From the NCBI RefSeq assembly GCF_012489685.1, contig NC_080043.1, positions 66,705,920-66,769,919 on the forward strand: a DNA stretch of 64,000 bases, read 5' to 3'. Positions 1 to 10,870 of this stretch are shown here, in pieces. The DNA is from Lotus japonicus. Lineage: Eukaryota > Streptophyta > Magnoliopsida > Fabales > Fabaceae. The notes under the pieces are model-generated. The model saw only the letters and a program-made list of their open reading frames with translations. It ran no database searches and had not been told where the DNA came from. The first letter of the stretch is position 1; every line of letters begins with the position of its first letter. The position numbers and the translations under genes were made by a program.

Positions 1-300
1 ACCTATCAAACTGCTTGAAACCCACAAACAGAGACCAAGCTAGTTTCGAAGACCAAAATCCCCACCAATCTAAGCCCTAACATAGCGGTATAGAGAATAA
101 ACCCATGACCTAAAAAGGAGCAGAAAAAATACAAGATAAACCATTAAACAACAAGAACTAGTAGTGCCCACAAAACCTCCAAAACTGCAGACACAACACA
201 CAAAGATCTTTAGGAACCTTAAGAAACCCCAAACACAACCAGAACTCCCTCTATGGTTTGAAAAATAAAGACGAAGAAAGTCTTAATACTCTCTTGAAAT
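1..300. repeat. Dispersed repeat fragment (unclassified)
   Basis: This A/C-rich stretch can be aligned by eye with 31600-31960: the blocks CACCAAACAGAGACC, TAACGCTATAGAAT and AACACAACCAGAACTCC recur in the same order with substitutions. No protein domain is visible. It is probably the untranslated part of a retroelement, cut by the window edge. No terminal repeats or target duplication were found. Bases 300-450 are AT-rich with nothing recognisable. Confidence 0.45.
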
Positions 301-452
301 TTTAAATTGATAGTTATTATGAAATACATCTTTTTAAGTCGAGAGTTATTTTAAAATAGTGAGAATATAATATTTGTTTTGAATTATTATTAGGTTATTA
401 AGTTATTATGACAAAAAGAATTATTTAATGATTTCCTTCACATTGGTGCCAG

Positions 453-2453
453 GTATATCCAACGTTATCTGGAGATGTCAAAGCTCATTTCTACACATCT
501 TGGGTAAGGAAATATGAATACACATGTCTTAGCATTAATTACAATAACAGTCATGGAATGTTGTATATATTTTTTTACCAATGTTCATATGTGATTAATT
601 ATCAGAGCATTTTAGTTTGTAACTTGATTTTAACTTTAAGTTATGGTGGTTATATTAGTGAAAGTTTATTTTGTTTGAACATGCAGTCAAATGGTCATCA
701 GAAAACAGGATGCACCAATTTGCTATGTGCAGGTTTTGTGCAAACTAGTCAAAGAATCTACCTGGGTACACCATTTAGTAGTACATCGACCTATGGTGGA
801 CCAACATCTCAGATGACCGTCTCTCTTACTCAGGTAAACCTTTTTGTTTCCATAATCTCATTAGAGTGTATAAGCAGAATTGTACTCTCTCCGTTTCAAA
901 ATAAGTGTCTACTTAGAGAAAAACTATTTGTTTCATGATAATGGTCCACTAGAATTTCAATGAAACATTAATTGGTGATTTTCTATATAATGCCCCTAGC
1001 TATAAGGAGAATAAATTATGAGAGATAAAATAGTACACTTTAAAGGATAAAATTTATATTATGTTTAAAAATTAACAAAATCGATTGCATTTTTTAATAT
1101 ATGTGCACCTCCTCTACGTGAACACTTTTATTAAAACGGAGCGAGTTTATAATTTGAACAACTTATTAATTAGGGTATACGTTCACAATCGCTAAATATT
1201 ATAGGGTATACGATCACAATCGCTACAGTGTTACTGTATGCAGTTATATATATTTATATGAAATTAATGTGATTTTTAGTTTCGTCCTTTTTATAATAAT
1301 TAATTTGGATTTTGTAGTGCATTAATTACTTTGTAACAAGAATATATTTATTTTTTTTTTACTTTCTCAATATTTTCACTCTCCTAAATATTAATGATGC
1401 ATATAAATTAAGAAGAGTGAATTAAGGACAATTTTTTTTTGAAAGTTCAATATTAATTGAGAACAAATTTAATGCACTTAATTATTTTAATTAGATTTTT
1501 TTAAACTATGTAAATTAGTTTTTTAATTCTTATAAATAAGATCGGAGTCCCCGAATGATAGTTCAAGTGGTAAGAGTTGAAGGATATGTGCTTTTGGGAG
1601 GGGAAGGTCTAGGCATCGATCATTGGAGGGTGAAATTTATCTTTCTGATATGAAAAAAGGATCAGAGATAGTACTTATAAATAACTGTGAATTAGCTACG
1701 TTTGCACAAATTCACATCTATTTTATCGCAAATTTACTGTTCACAATTTTATTGCTATTTTTCTATTTGAAAATCATAGTTCACATTTTTTTGATGAGAA
1801 TAAATTTGGGAGGGTTTGGCTCCTGTTACCATCACGAGTCAGAACATGTTTCCGGAATTATAAGTATTTTACAAATGTACTTATAGATTATCCACCAACA
1901 CGACCCTCACATCGACACAAAACATAACTTAAACACTCAATCTTCTAAGAAAAAGTGTCTCGTTCGTACTAAATGAGCCAACATGGAAAAAACCTCCATT
2001 AAGAGTCCTTGACTCAAACATGTTGTCTCACACTTCTAACAAAAATTAATCTCTTTATTATGGGTTTTTGTATTTCAGGAAGAAATTACTACTAACTGGT
2101 GGCTAAGGGCTGAGAACACATATATCGGATACTTTCCCAAAGAATTGTTTTCTGGTTACTTATATTATGCGGATCAAGCTGGTTGGACTGGTAAAACAAT
2201 TAGAGGTAATCTTCCGAGTCCTCCAATGGGTTCTGGACACTTACCAGATGGCAATTATCGTCATTCAGCGTATATTGCACGAATGGCATATAGGGATCGA
2301 CAAAGACAAGATGCTGTACCCCTTACAGGTGAGCTTGTTCTAGATGCTGACAGCCCCCAATGCTACAATGTGACATGGGATAAATATGTCGATGACAACC
2401 TACAACATACTATAGAATTTGGGGGACCTGGTGGCCTGGATTGTGAACCATGA
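453..2453 (+). CDS. Neprosin (DUF239) domain protein, 3' part of gene, three exons
   Basis: Three exons join in phase 0 with canonical AG/GT sites: 453-503 (17 codons, ending HFYTSW), 687-833 (49 codons, with KTGCTNLLCAGFVQ) and 2079-2453 (from EEITTNWWL through IGYFPKELF to GGPGGLDCEP and stop). The order GCxNLxCxGFVQ, NWWL, IGY(F/W)PxELF is the C-terminal half of the neprosin domain. Nepenthes neprosin is a secreted prolyl endopeptidase; most plant family members are uncharacterised predicted secreted proteins. The N-terminal propeptide, signal peptide and first half of the domain are not present in bases 1-452. They either lie before the window or were lost to the repeat at 1-300. The second intron (834-2078) is swollen by a MITE and a SINE-like insertion. 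The visible exons have no stop or frameshift, so the gene may be functional. The family call is firm; activity is unknown. Confidence 0.8.
885..1145. mobile_element. Stowaway-like MITE in neprosin intron 2
   Basis: The ends are inverted: CTCTCTCCGTTTCAAAATAA at the left and, read from the right on the other strand, CTCGCTCCGTTTTAATAAAA. About 260 bp, AT-rich, no coding capacity. The CTCCGTTTCAAAATAAGTGTC-type end is typical of plant Tc1/mariner (Stowaway) MITEs. The expected TA duplication is clear only on the left. Confidence 0.65.
1548..1650 (+). mobile_element. tRNA-derived SINE-like element in intron 2
   Basis: TAGTTCAAGTGGTAAGAG resembles a polymerase III A box. About 50 bases on, GGTCTAGGCATCGATC is a degenerate B box. 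The leader CCCGAATGATAGTTCAAGTGG is like the 5' ends of plant SINEs. It cannot fold as a functional tRNA, and no tail or target duplication was identified. Confidence 0.4.
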
Positions 2454-3239
2454 TGTTATTTTCTTTCCCAATTCAAATTAAACAAATGCATATGAAGAAG
2501 CTACTTTTAAATAAATGATATATTGATAACGTTTTTCTCAAGAGTTATCTCTATTTGAATTGGATATAGATAAAAGAAGAAGAAAGTAATATTTAGTTAG
2601 AGTGTTTCTATGTCAAATCAATAAGATCAAGCATATAAATAATAAGAAAGCGGGAGCGTACCCGCATTCATGAGAATCTTGATGTAAAATTGAATCTATG
2701 CGATACTTCATGCATAATTGAATCCATGATAATTCAATCCCATGATGAAATGTGAAACCATATCCATGAGTGATGACTTGATTTATAGCTATGGAGGTTT
2801 GATATTCCAAGTCAAATATGCAAATTTTCCCATAATCCTAATGAATGTCTCCAATAATTTTTTTTTGTAAGCCAAACTTTGATTATAGGAAATACTAGGA
2901 GTATTTCAATCCAGGTACATAAAGAGAGCAAGAAGCCAAGAGAGGAGAAAAGGAAAATACAAAAAACCACTACTGTCTAAACTGCTACTGTACAAATATA
3001 TATAGAACCAGGAAAAAACCACTAACTCCACTAGATCATTCCATATCAGCAACCACGGGCACTTGCAGAAGGAAGAGAACTAGACAATCAGTAGGCAATC
3101 ATCCAGATTCCAGAATCCACACAAATTCTCAAGGAAAGTTTTATCACGCAGCCTCACTTCCCAATCACACAAGGGATCGGATATACCAAAACTACACTGG
3201 TTAATGTTGGCAGAAAAACTTAACACCAAACCATATCAG

Positions 3240-4170
3240 AGATACTCCAGACAACTCCTTGGATTATTAATCCAATCACACATGGAAGCATATAAACTTT
3301 TACTTCTAGCTCGCAGCCAACTCCACGCTCTCACCTGTGCTAATTACCAAACTCTTGCCGCATCCTTCTCCCCATCCTTGAAGATGATTTTATTTCTGCA
3401 TAACCATAAGGACCAGAGGACTGCTAACCAAACTGATTTTGCTCCCCTTCGCTGCTCCGCAAGAAGTGTTCTTGGCCTCGTTGAGGGAGTGCATTTGACA
3501 CACTAAACCACCTGTTGCAATGATCCCACACCTTGGCAGAAAAGGGACAAGAGAAGAAGTGATGCTCTGCTGTTTCCACTGCATTCTCACAAAAAACACA
3601 GGTCAGCGGCACTTCAGAAGGCAGCACACCTCTCCTTCTCAAAATGTGCTTTGTAGGCACTCTCCCCCCCATAGCCTTCCATGCGAAGACTAGGACGTTT
3701 GATGGTGCGAGCCCTTTCCATAGCTGCTCGAATGCCATGATTGGTTCCTCCATTTCAAGACCCTGCATAAAAGACCAAGCAGATGTCACAGTAAAGGTTC
3801 CTGAGTAATCCGCTGTCCAAGACCATCTATCCGCCTTTTCCTTCCACCAAATGAACCTGTTGTATAACTGATAACAGTTCCCCAACTTTGTCCTCCTCCC
3901 TGGGCAGGAGCCTTCTTCACCATAAAAAGTGCCACCTCCACACCCCATGGTCCCAATTTCCCATCTCATGAATGCTTAATGATTACTGTACCGATAGGAT
4001 GAAAAGACGGCTAAATCGATCACAAAGCCTTTGTTCTCCTACCCATCTATCTATCTTGCCAAAACAGTGTCTTACTTCCATCCCCTAGATCCTTCCTCAA
4101 GATATGATCGAACCAACATTCCCCTTCCCCCTTAAAACATGTAAGGATAATATCCTTCCACCAAATAGAA
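3240..4170 (-). pseudogene. LINE ORF2 C-terminus with zf-RVT zinc-binding domain
   Basis: The minus-strand frame starts near 4170 and contains FTVTSAW, then LWKGLAPSNVLVFAWK and RVPTKHILRRRGVL, then CVFCENAVETAEHHFFSCPF. This is the zf-RVT signature (C-x2-C ... H-H-x3-C) of plant LINE ORF2. The frame ends at a stop at 3424. The usual C-terminal tryptophan-rich tail continues in other frames to about 3240, so there are frameshifts. It is a decayed copy. Confidence 0.8.
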
Positions 4171-6545
4171 GGCTTAAATAAGTTTTTGGTCCCTAACCTT
4201 TACCATATGTTTGATTTTCGTCCCTCGTCGGAGCAAAGGTGGGTTTTAGTCCTTAACCTTTGCCAAAAAGTTTGGTTTCCATCCCTCCGGAGCTCTGGGT
4301 CAACGCCGGAGCTCCGGTGGCCCATGTGGCAATGCCACATAGAATTAATGAGTCAAGGTGTTATTTATTTATTTATTTAAAAAAAAATAGGAAATTAACT
4401 TAGTAATTAAAAATTAATATTCTTTCTTTTATTAATTAAAAAATAATAATTTCTCCCAGATTTCATCAAGTATCATCAAAGCCCAAATTAAAAGTATCAT
4501 TAAGGGCCCGTTTGGTGGTCAGGATAGGATATGATATGTGAACAGGATGAGAACAGGATATGATAAGAGCCGGATAGACTTTTATCATATCCTGTGTTTG
4601 AGATGCACATGATAAGGACATGATATGATAATGAAAAAATTATCAGATTTATGTTTGAATAAAAAATGTATTTAAAAATTATTCATTCTATTAAATTTAA
4701 TTTCTTTACATTTTCATGAATAGTCTATATTTTAAAATAAATACAATTAATTTAAATTTTATTAATTAGCTTATTTTATTGTTTTGAAGATAACATATAT
4801 TTTAAATAAAATTATACAGTTAACCAATTGGTTTTCATTTAGTCGTGACACGTGATAATTAACAATAAAAATTAACTAAATTAAGAATATTATTATTTCA
4901 AAAGTACTTTATATTTAAATTATAAATTTATAATTTAAATATAAATTACTTTTGAAATTAAGAATAATTTATAAGTAGTTTTAAATAATAGGAGATGAAA
5001 ATAGAAAATTAATCTATTACTATTAAAAAATCAATATTTGTAATCAATGGTTTTCACTTAGTTGTGACACGTGATAAACAATAAAAATCAACCAAATTAA
5101 AAATATTATTATTTCAAAAATACTTTATATTTAAATTATTATATAAGTAGATACATAATTTTTAAATAATAGAAGATGAAAATATAAAATTAGTCTATTA
5201 TTATTAATAAATCAATATTTGTAAGTGAGTAGTCTATTTTACTATTTATGAATAATAATTTTATTTATTTTTTATTTTAATTAAATTAATATTTTTTATT
5301 TATTAATTAATATTATTATAAATTATGTAATATTAAAATAAATTAATTTGAAGGTAGAATACTGAAAGAAAATATATAACTGATATCTTATCATGTTCTA
5401 TCCTAGCTCCCCCCTTAAGATAACTTTTACACATGATTGACAGGATAGGATAGGAGACAGGATAGTGTTATTCTATCCTGCTGGCGCAACAAACAACAGA
5501 TAATAACAGGATATGATTATTATTCTGTCCTATCCTATCCTGGTCACCAAACGGCCCTAAATCCCATACTCATCAACCAAACATTAGAACAAAAAAAAAC
5601 TAACACGATGAAATCAGAGAAACAAGACAATCTGAATCAAGCAACGAGATGTAAATCAAAGGACACAAATCGAATAAAAGAAGAAGAAACGATTGCATCG
5701 ACCAGCGAATCAAGCGCAGCAAGACAATATTGAAGGAAGAAGAAGACACAATATAAGCGCATCAAAACTTCATCGTCTTCCTTGTCGATCTTGGATCTCC
5801 AGCCACCGTCCTCCCCGCCAGACCACCCAATACCCCACGCGCCTCCATCCCCGTAACCTCCTTTTCCCCCTTCATCAATTCCAATCTCCCGGTCTCCCTG
5901 CATCTCTTCCTCCTCATCCCAACCCCCAATTCCAAAACCCATCTCTCTCCCTCCTGCTCCCCCCCCCTCCATCCGACCCGAAATATCATACTCCGGCTTC
6001 AGACCTGCACCCAACACCCACACCGAGCCAGTTTAGGACACCGTCAAGTGCGGTCTCTCCTAGATCGTCGCACAAGAACACGACAACACCACGAATCGCT
6101 CTCTTTCTCACCAACAACGAGCTGCTTCAGTGATTTGTGGCTTCAAGAAGCTCTCTTTCTAACCCAGATCTGTTCTACCATGGTTTGAGAGAGTGAGTTA
6201 CTAATTTAGATGGGGTTGGGGAACTAATTAAATGGGTCTTTTAATTTAGGTGAGGGATTAGTTTGAGTTAATTGAGGTTTTTAATTAGTGAGTTAAGGGT
6301 TTTTAATTACTGAGTTAGTTTACTTTTTTTTAAAAATAAAAATAAAAATAAATAACACCTAGACTCATTAATCTCATGTGGCATTGCCACATGGGCCACC
6401 GGAGCTCCGGCGTTGACCCATAGCTCCGGAGAGATGAAATCCAAACATTTTGGCAAAGGTTAGGGACTAAAACTCACCTTTGCTCCGGCGAGGGATGAAA
6501 ACCAAAATATGGTAAATATTAGGGACCAAAAACTTATTTAAGTCC
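4171..6545. mobile_element. Long-TIR DNA transposon (MULE-like), non-autonomous
   Basis: Long terminal inverted repeats of roughly 165-200 bp: the left end starts GGCTTAAATAAGTTTTTGGT and the right end, read in reverse, starts GGACTTAAATAAGTTTTTGG. Both arms contain the palindrome CCGGAGCTCCGG and a GTGGCAATGCCAC motif. The perfect 8-bp duplication AAATAGAA flanks it (4163-4170 and 6546-6553), and the LINE reading frame resumes across it. No transposase is present. The GC-rich interior at 5760-6130 has open frames rich in Pro/Ser and may be captured leader sequence. Long TIRs suggest Mutator; the 8-bp duplication would also fit hAT. Confidence 0.85.
4504..5557. mobile_element. PIF/Harbinger-type non-autonomous element nested in the long-TIR element
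   Basis: Ends are GGGCCCGTTTGGTGGTCAGG at the left and CCTGGTCACCAAACGGCCC at the right, inverted to each other. The 3-bp duplication TAA lies on both sides (4501-4503, 5558-5560), as expected for PIF/Harbinger. The subterminal motif AGGATAGGATA is repeated near both ends. The interior is AT-rich and holds a duplicated block of about 90 bp (4834-4922 and 5047-5140) containing GTGACACGTGATAA. No transposase. Confidence 0.85.
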
Positions 6546-6785
6546 AAATAGAACTATTTCCATCCTCTACCACATGATCAAGCTGTGTTGGTACCTTGTA
6601 CTTTGCTCGCACTACACGGCCCCACACACTATGATGGTCCACAAGGAGCCTCCAACGCCACTTTCTGAGAAGGGCCTTGTTAAAGACATCCCAATCCCTT
6701 AGATCTAAACCTCCTAACTCCTTCGGTTTGCACACCGTCTCCCACTTAACCCATGATATTTTGCGAGCACCTTCTGACCCAGTGG
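6538..6785 (-). pseudogene. LINE ORF2 fragment, region after the RT core
   Basis: The minus-strand frame has RKISWVKWETVCKPKELGGL followed by the N-x-ALLRKWRWR pattern found in plant L1 ORF2 between the reverse transcriptase and its C-terminal zinc finger. The frame runs into the inverted repeat of the nested element near 6546. When that element and one target duplication are discounted, the reading continues in the block ending at 4170. It is open but lacks the N-terminal endonuclease and RT. Confidence 0.75.
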
Positions 6786-7443
6786 GGGGGGGGGAGAATC
6801 CAAATGAGATGTTATCTACACATTATAAACTTCATACCAAATGAGATGTTATAAACCCCAAAATTAATTCATAGCAGATCACTCTAAAATGGAATAATCT
6901 TTACGATAACATATAATACATGAAAATTATATATGTAGACACACATTGTAGATAAATATCTAATAATTTTTTACTTAGGCCACATATGTTTTTATACATC
7001 ATGAACTGTAATACCTTCACCATAAGAAATCTCTAACAATCTGGTCTGTCAATTATATTAACAGAGGACGAAAGCAATCTTCATTACATTTATCGTAACT
7101 AGAGGTCGATGGGCATGTATGTCAATATAACGGATGACATAGATCAAGTAAAGATGTGTAGCATGGAAATGAGAATTGTTATTAAGACCCCCCACACCTA
7201 TTCAGACCGAAGGAATTTTCTGAAACCCGAATTACCCCTTTCGAACGCACATTTAACTTGCGTGATGGTCGCAGTTTGAACCTCATTTTCCGAGTGCGAC
7301 ACTAACACACACTGAGAGTGCGTTATTTACGCACTTTGAGAGTGCGTTAAAAACGCACCGGCCATTGACCATGAGTCAACAACCGGTAAAACTCATTAAA
7401 TGAGTCATTAAGTGCGTCGTTACAACCTAGGGCACCGCAGCTC

Positions 7444-8011
7444 TATATAAAAGGCTTCCCATTCCTTCATTTTCACACAAAATCTCTCTTCTTCCTTCCC
7501 TCCTCTTCTATGCGTTTTTTATGTCTTGTTTTTAGGGGGTTTTGTGTGGTTGGGCTCATGTGAATGTTATCCCCAACATTAGCAACTTTGAGTACTTTGA
7601 AAGTGAAATTTCAAATTCAGAGTGCCAAAGTTGCTAATGTAGGGGTGACCATCCTTGCTCGTCCTTTCTTGTTCAAAGCACTCAAAGTTGCAAAATAGAA
7701 TAGGTCCAAGCTCCAGTAGAAAATGCCCTCCGGCGTCTCCTTTTTGTGATGGAAACATCAAGGCTCACCCAGGCTCAGGTGGCTGCACTGGATCTATCCG
7801 GGATGCTGAGGAGGAGAAGACAAGGAAGGGGACCTCAGAAGCCAAGAAAGAGGACCTGAAGAAGAAGAAGACTCCCTCCTGATTGTATCCCATATGGGGG
7901 GTCATTGTACTTGTATATGTCAAGTACTAGGGTTAGGACTTAGGGTCTAGGGGTCATTGTACTTGTATGTTCGAAAATTTTGTAATGTATCATCAAAAAA
8001 TTATGAATAAA
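7444..8011 (+). other. Transcription-unit-like segment with hairpin and small ORF inside the PMD element
   Basis: A strong TATA box (TATATAAAAG, 7444-7453) is followed by a CT-rich leader, a near-perfect 20-bp inverted repeat (7571-7590 with 7626-7645), an ORF of 75 codons at 7655-7882 with a lysine-rich end (EDLKKKKTPS), and AATAAA at 8006-8011. The ORF matches no family I know; it may be a gene remnant or incidental. The promoter, leader and poly(A) signal order is what makes this a candidate transcript. Confidence 0.35.
7571..7645 (+). repeat. 20-bp-arm inverted repeat (hairpin)
   Basis: The arm at 7571-7590 pairs with 7626-7645 with one A/A mismatch; the inner 15 bp (ACATTAGCAACTTTG and its complement) are perfect. 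The loop is 35 bases and contains smaller palindromes. It lies about 100 bases after the TATA box at 7444, so it would fall in the leader of any transcript. Confidence 0.75.
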
Positions 8012-8089
8012 GTCCTTTTCTTGGATATGTTTCTATTCATGTCTGTTTCATCATGATTCTGTTTTAGATCTGTTTCTGGTTTGGAGTTA

Positions 8090-8350
8090 CAAATCGCACT
8101 CTCATGATGCGTTTGAGACGCTTCTCCAAGGAGCGTCTGAGATGCACCATGGGGAAGCGTCTAGGATGCATCATGAGAGTGCGATTAATTCAGAACTTGT
8201 GTAATGTACAGCGACCCTGGCCTTAAAGTTACTGTTTGAACATAGATTTTGTTACACGTCGCACTCTCATGGAGCGTCTAAGACGCATCTTGAGGGTACG
8301 ATTCAGTCGCACCCTGAGTGTGCGATGTTCGCGCAGCCTGAGAGTGCGTT
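8090..8350. repeat. Cluster of GTGCG/CGCAC inverted motifs, left side
   Basis: Short units such as TCGCACTCTCATG, CATGAGAGTGCGA, GCACCCTGAGTGTGCG and CCTGAGAGTGCG alternate in both orientations with GACGC or GCGTC spacers. The same motif appears at 7305-7365 (CACTGAGAGTGCG, CGCACTTTGAGAGTGCG). The units can pair with one another. Confidence 0.6.
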
Positions 8351-8557
8351 TATAATGGAACTCTGCAACAGAAACTATTCAGGCAAAACAGAAACATTAA
8401 AACAGTAAATGGTACAAAAACAGAAACATGATAAGAAACATAGCAGGTAAATGGTACAAAACACAACAATTGGAGACTAAATTAATCACATCACAACATA
8501 ACTAAAGTAATTTGTCTTCAATACAGTCATCCATAAATTAATCCTAAAACACTAGAC

Positions 8558-10660
8558 CTAACTAGTCTTCGAGGTAGATGCTTTTCCTTTCTTCTTTTCT
8601 GTCAGGGCCACCACCACCATGAGGTGCAACTCCATTGCCACTGCCACTGTCATCATCATCACCTCCATACTCCAAGTGCTGCAGTATGATATCCCGCATG
8701 CGCTGGTTTGCCTCGAGGATCCGCTGAGGCGTCTCACTAGGGTCAACTGTGATATCACTCAACTCTCGTAATTGTTCGAGAACATCCTACAACAACAATG
8801 AAACAGAATCATAAATTGTAACATAAACAAAATCAAACTAGTCATTAAATTATTGATCCTTACCACAAGAGTTACTGCCACAAGACCTCTTGTTTCAGGA
8901 GGGACCACAAAGCGGTGTGAGATTGACTTGTACCACTCAAAGTAGTGAGGCGTTGTAGTTGGAGTGTCAGTATGTTGAGAAGCCACGCAATGAGCCATGT
9001 TCTCAAACCTCTCATCAATATCCTTAATAGGGGGAATGTTTGTCGGTGGTAAATTGGGTTGATCCTGGAGCATATGGAACTACCTCAACACACGCTCTGG
9101 CAGATATGGGCGGATGATGCCTGAATGCTGAATCCACCCACTGTAAAGACACTTCTGCCGAAAGGGCCAATCCACTCTATGCCCGTCATATGGAGTCAAT
9201 ATAACACAGCTATCCCTAAGGTCATCTAGGATTAGCCTCTTCGCATGCAAGTCCACAGTCCCCCTCTTGGTGACCCTTTTGTAAGCTCGCGAGTCTTTCT
9301 CACTGTATTTCCTGTTCAGGTTTCTATCAAACAATGAAGCAGAGAAGTGCTCAAATATCCATGATTGCAATCAAATACTCATACATCAAAATGTGATACC
9401 TTATAAATTAAATTACGTTAATTACAATTTAACTAAAATAAGAGTTATAGAATCATACCTGAAACAGATTTAAGTATCCTCCAAGGCTAGTGGTGCAAAC
9501 TTTGGTGGCGTCCTTCAGCTGGTCATAAAGGAAAGCCAATGCCATGGCGCCCCATGCATACTCCCTAACCTTCTCCAAGTCCATGAACATCCCCAAATAT
9601 GCAACATCCACCTTGTTGTTTCTCTTCCCACAGAAGATCGTCATCCCCACCAAACGCAGCAAGAAGGCTCTAGCAGCTTTCTTGGTATTCCCTTCCTTAG
9701 CCATGTCTTCAGCCACCTTCAACAACCATGTTTAACGAGCATAAGGTCCTAAGGACTTCCGGATCTCCTCTTCAGCAGCTGCTTGTGTAACACCAAGTTG
9801 TTTATGCAATACAGTGACTGCTTCCTCACGAGTCAGGACTGGGAGGGAGAGTGAAGAATTTTCCCTTCACAGGAATGTGTAGCAAAGAACTAACATCATC
9901 CAGTGTGATGGTCATCTCCCCAAATGACATATGGAAAAAGGATGTCTCCGGCTGCCATCTCTCCACAAATGCTGTTAGCATGGTCTTGACCACAGAGGGA
10001 AGGTTGCATGTCAACAAAGGCAATAGACCAGCAGCCTCAACCCTTCCCTTTACATAAGTCAAAAAGCATTTTTTTCACATCGTTATGCTTCTCCTTATCA
10101 TTCCCAAGCATAGCATTCCCATGGTGGTAGGTTTTTAAGACACCCCTATCAAGCACTTCAGCAGGTTTCTTGTAATGCTTCCACACCTCCAGTGAAATAT
10201 GTTGCTTGAAGCTCTTCAGCAAGGTATTGTCATAAGGCCCCCCAGGAAATAATATGTCATCATCATCATCTTCCTCACCTTGTTCCGCTTGTTTATCGCC
10301 GTCCTCCTCTTCCTCCTCCTCTTCCTCCTCCTCCTCCTCCTCCTCCTCAGTAGAACCTTCCTCCTCTTCTTCACCAGAACTCTCCTCCTCTCCTTCACCA
10401 AAACCCTGTTCTGCATCAACCATATCATCATCTTTAGGCTCTTGTACTGGTTCAGGTTCATGCTCAGGCTCAGGCTCCTGTACTGCACTGGCAGCAGTCG
10501 TTGCACTACCTGCATGCCTTTTATGGGTTGCCTCGTCACGCCTTTTACGTGCTTATTCTTTCTTTCGTAGGGCGGCGGCTTCACGCTCCTTACATACCGT
10601 TGTCGTGGGGGGATTCTCCTTTCGTTGGCCGGTGGCACATTCAAATTCTTTGTTCTTGCC
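8558..10660 (-). pseudogene. Aminotransferase-like plant mobile domain (PMD) protein, decayed
   Basis: Minus strand, read from an ATG near 10657 (MARTKNLNVPPANERR). An acidic stretch with a long glutamate run (10254-10420) precedes the PMD core. The core blocks are FVERWQPETSFFHMSFGEM (9826-10062), LLRLVGMTIFCGKRNNKVDV and YAWGAMALAFLYDQL (9453-9725), then SWIFEHF and YLPERVLR (9080-9370), and HYFEWYKSISHRFVVP (8870-8960). PMD proteins (MAIN/MAIL family and transposon relatives) act in plant nuclei in silencing and genome stability; transposon-borne copies are common. This copy has a frameshift near 10060, another between the domain blocks near 9830, a TAA near 9733 and a TAG at 9080-9082 where the family has Gln after VLR. 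It is a pseudogene. Confidence 0.8.
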
Positions 10661-10739
10661 ATATCTGAACCAACATTGGAAACATAAGACTCAAAACAGA
10701 ACAAAAACATAAAGGCATTGAAGCTGTGACAGATAAGGG

Positions 10740-10870
10740 TCTATGACGTACTCTCAGGGTGCGTCTGTGTCGCCCCTTAAAGGTGCGTCTCTTGCGCACC
10801 CTTAAGGTGCGTGCATTCTGAACACGCACCTTCAAGTTGCGACACAGACGCATCTACAAGGTGCGATCAA
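10740..10870. repeat. Cluster of GTGCG/CGCAC inverted motifs, right side
   Basis: ACTCTCAGGGTGCGTCT, CTTAAAGGTGCGTCT, GCGCACCCTTAAGGTGCG, CGCACCTTCAAGTTGCG and CTACAAGGTGCG follow each other within about 120 bp. This mirrors the left cluster at 8090-8350 and places the motif on both sides of the PMD gene. One reading frame through it is Arg-rich, which is a by-product of the repeats. Confidence 0.6.

Larger units (their letters stand above)
2858..6790 (-). mobile_element. L1-type LINE, 5'-truncated, split by a nested DNA transposon
   Basis: Minus-strand non-LTR retrotransposon. Its poly(A) tail appears as a T run at 2858-2866 and its 5' truncation is near the G run at 6782-6792. The coding remains are in two blocks, 6550-6785 and 3240-4170, separated by the element at 4171-6545. 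Only the part of ORF2 downstream of the reverse transcriptase core survives, so it cannot move by itself. 5' truncation is normal for LINEs. I could not define flanking target duplications. Confidence 0.8.

Noticed and set aside
1548..1650. A true tRNA gene
   Set aside because: Only box-like motifs are present; no cloverleaf can be formed.
5637..6133. Gly/Glu-rich and Pro/Ser-rich frames on opposite strands
   Set aside because: They are complementary low-complexity readings of one GC-rich region; no sign of selection can be seen.
2858..6790. Target duplication for the LINE
   Set aside because: AATCCTAATGAATGTCT on the left and AATCCAAATGAGATGTT on the right are similar but not convincing.
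10254..10712. Plus-strand frames rich in Ser, Leu or Arg opposite the PMD gene
   Set aside because: They are the reverse of the GAG-rich acidic region of the PMD gene and have no domain of their own.
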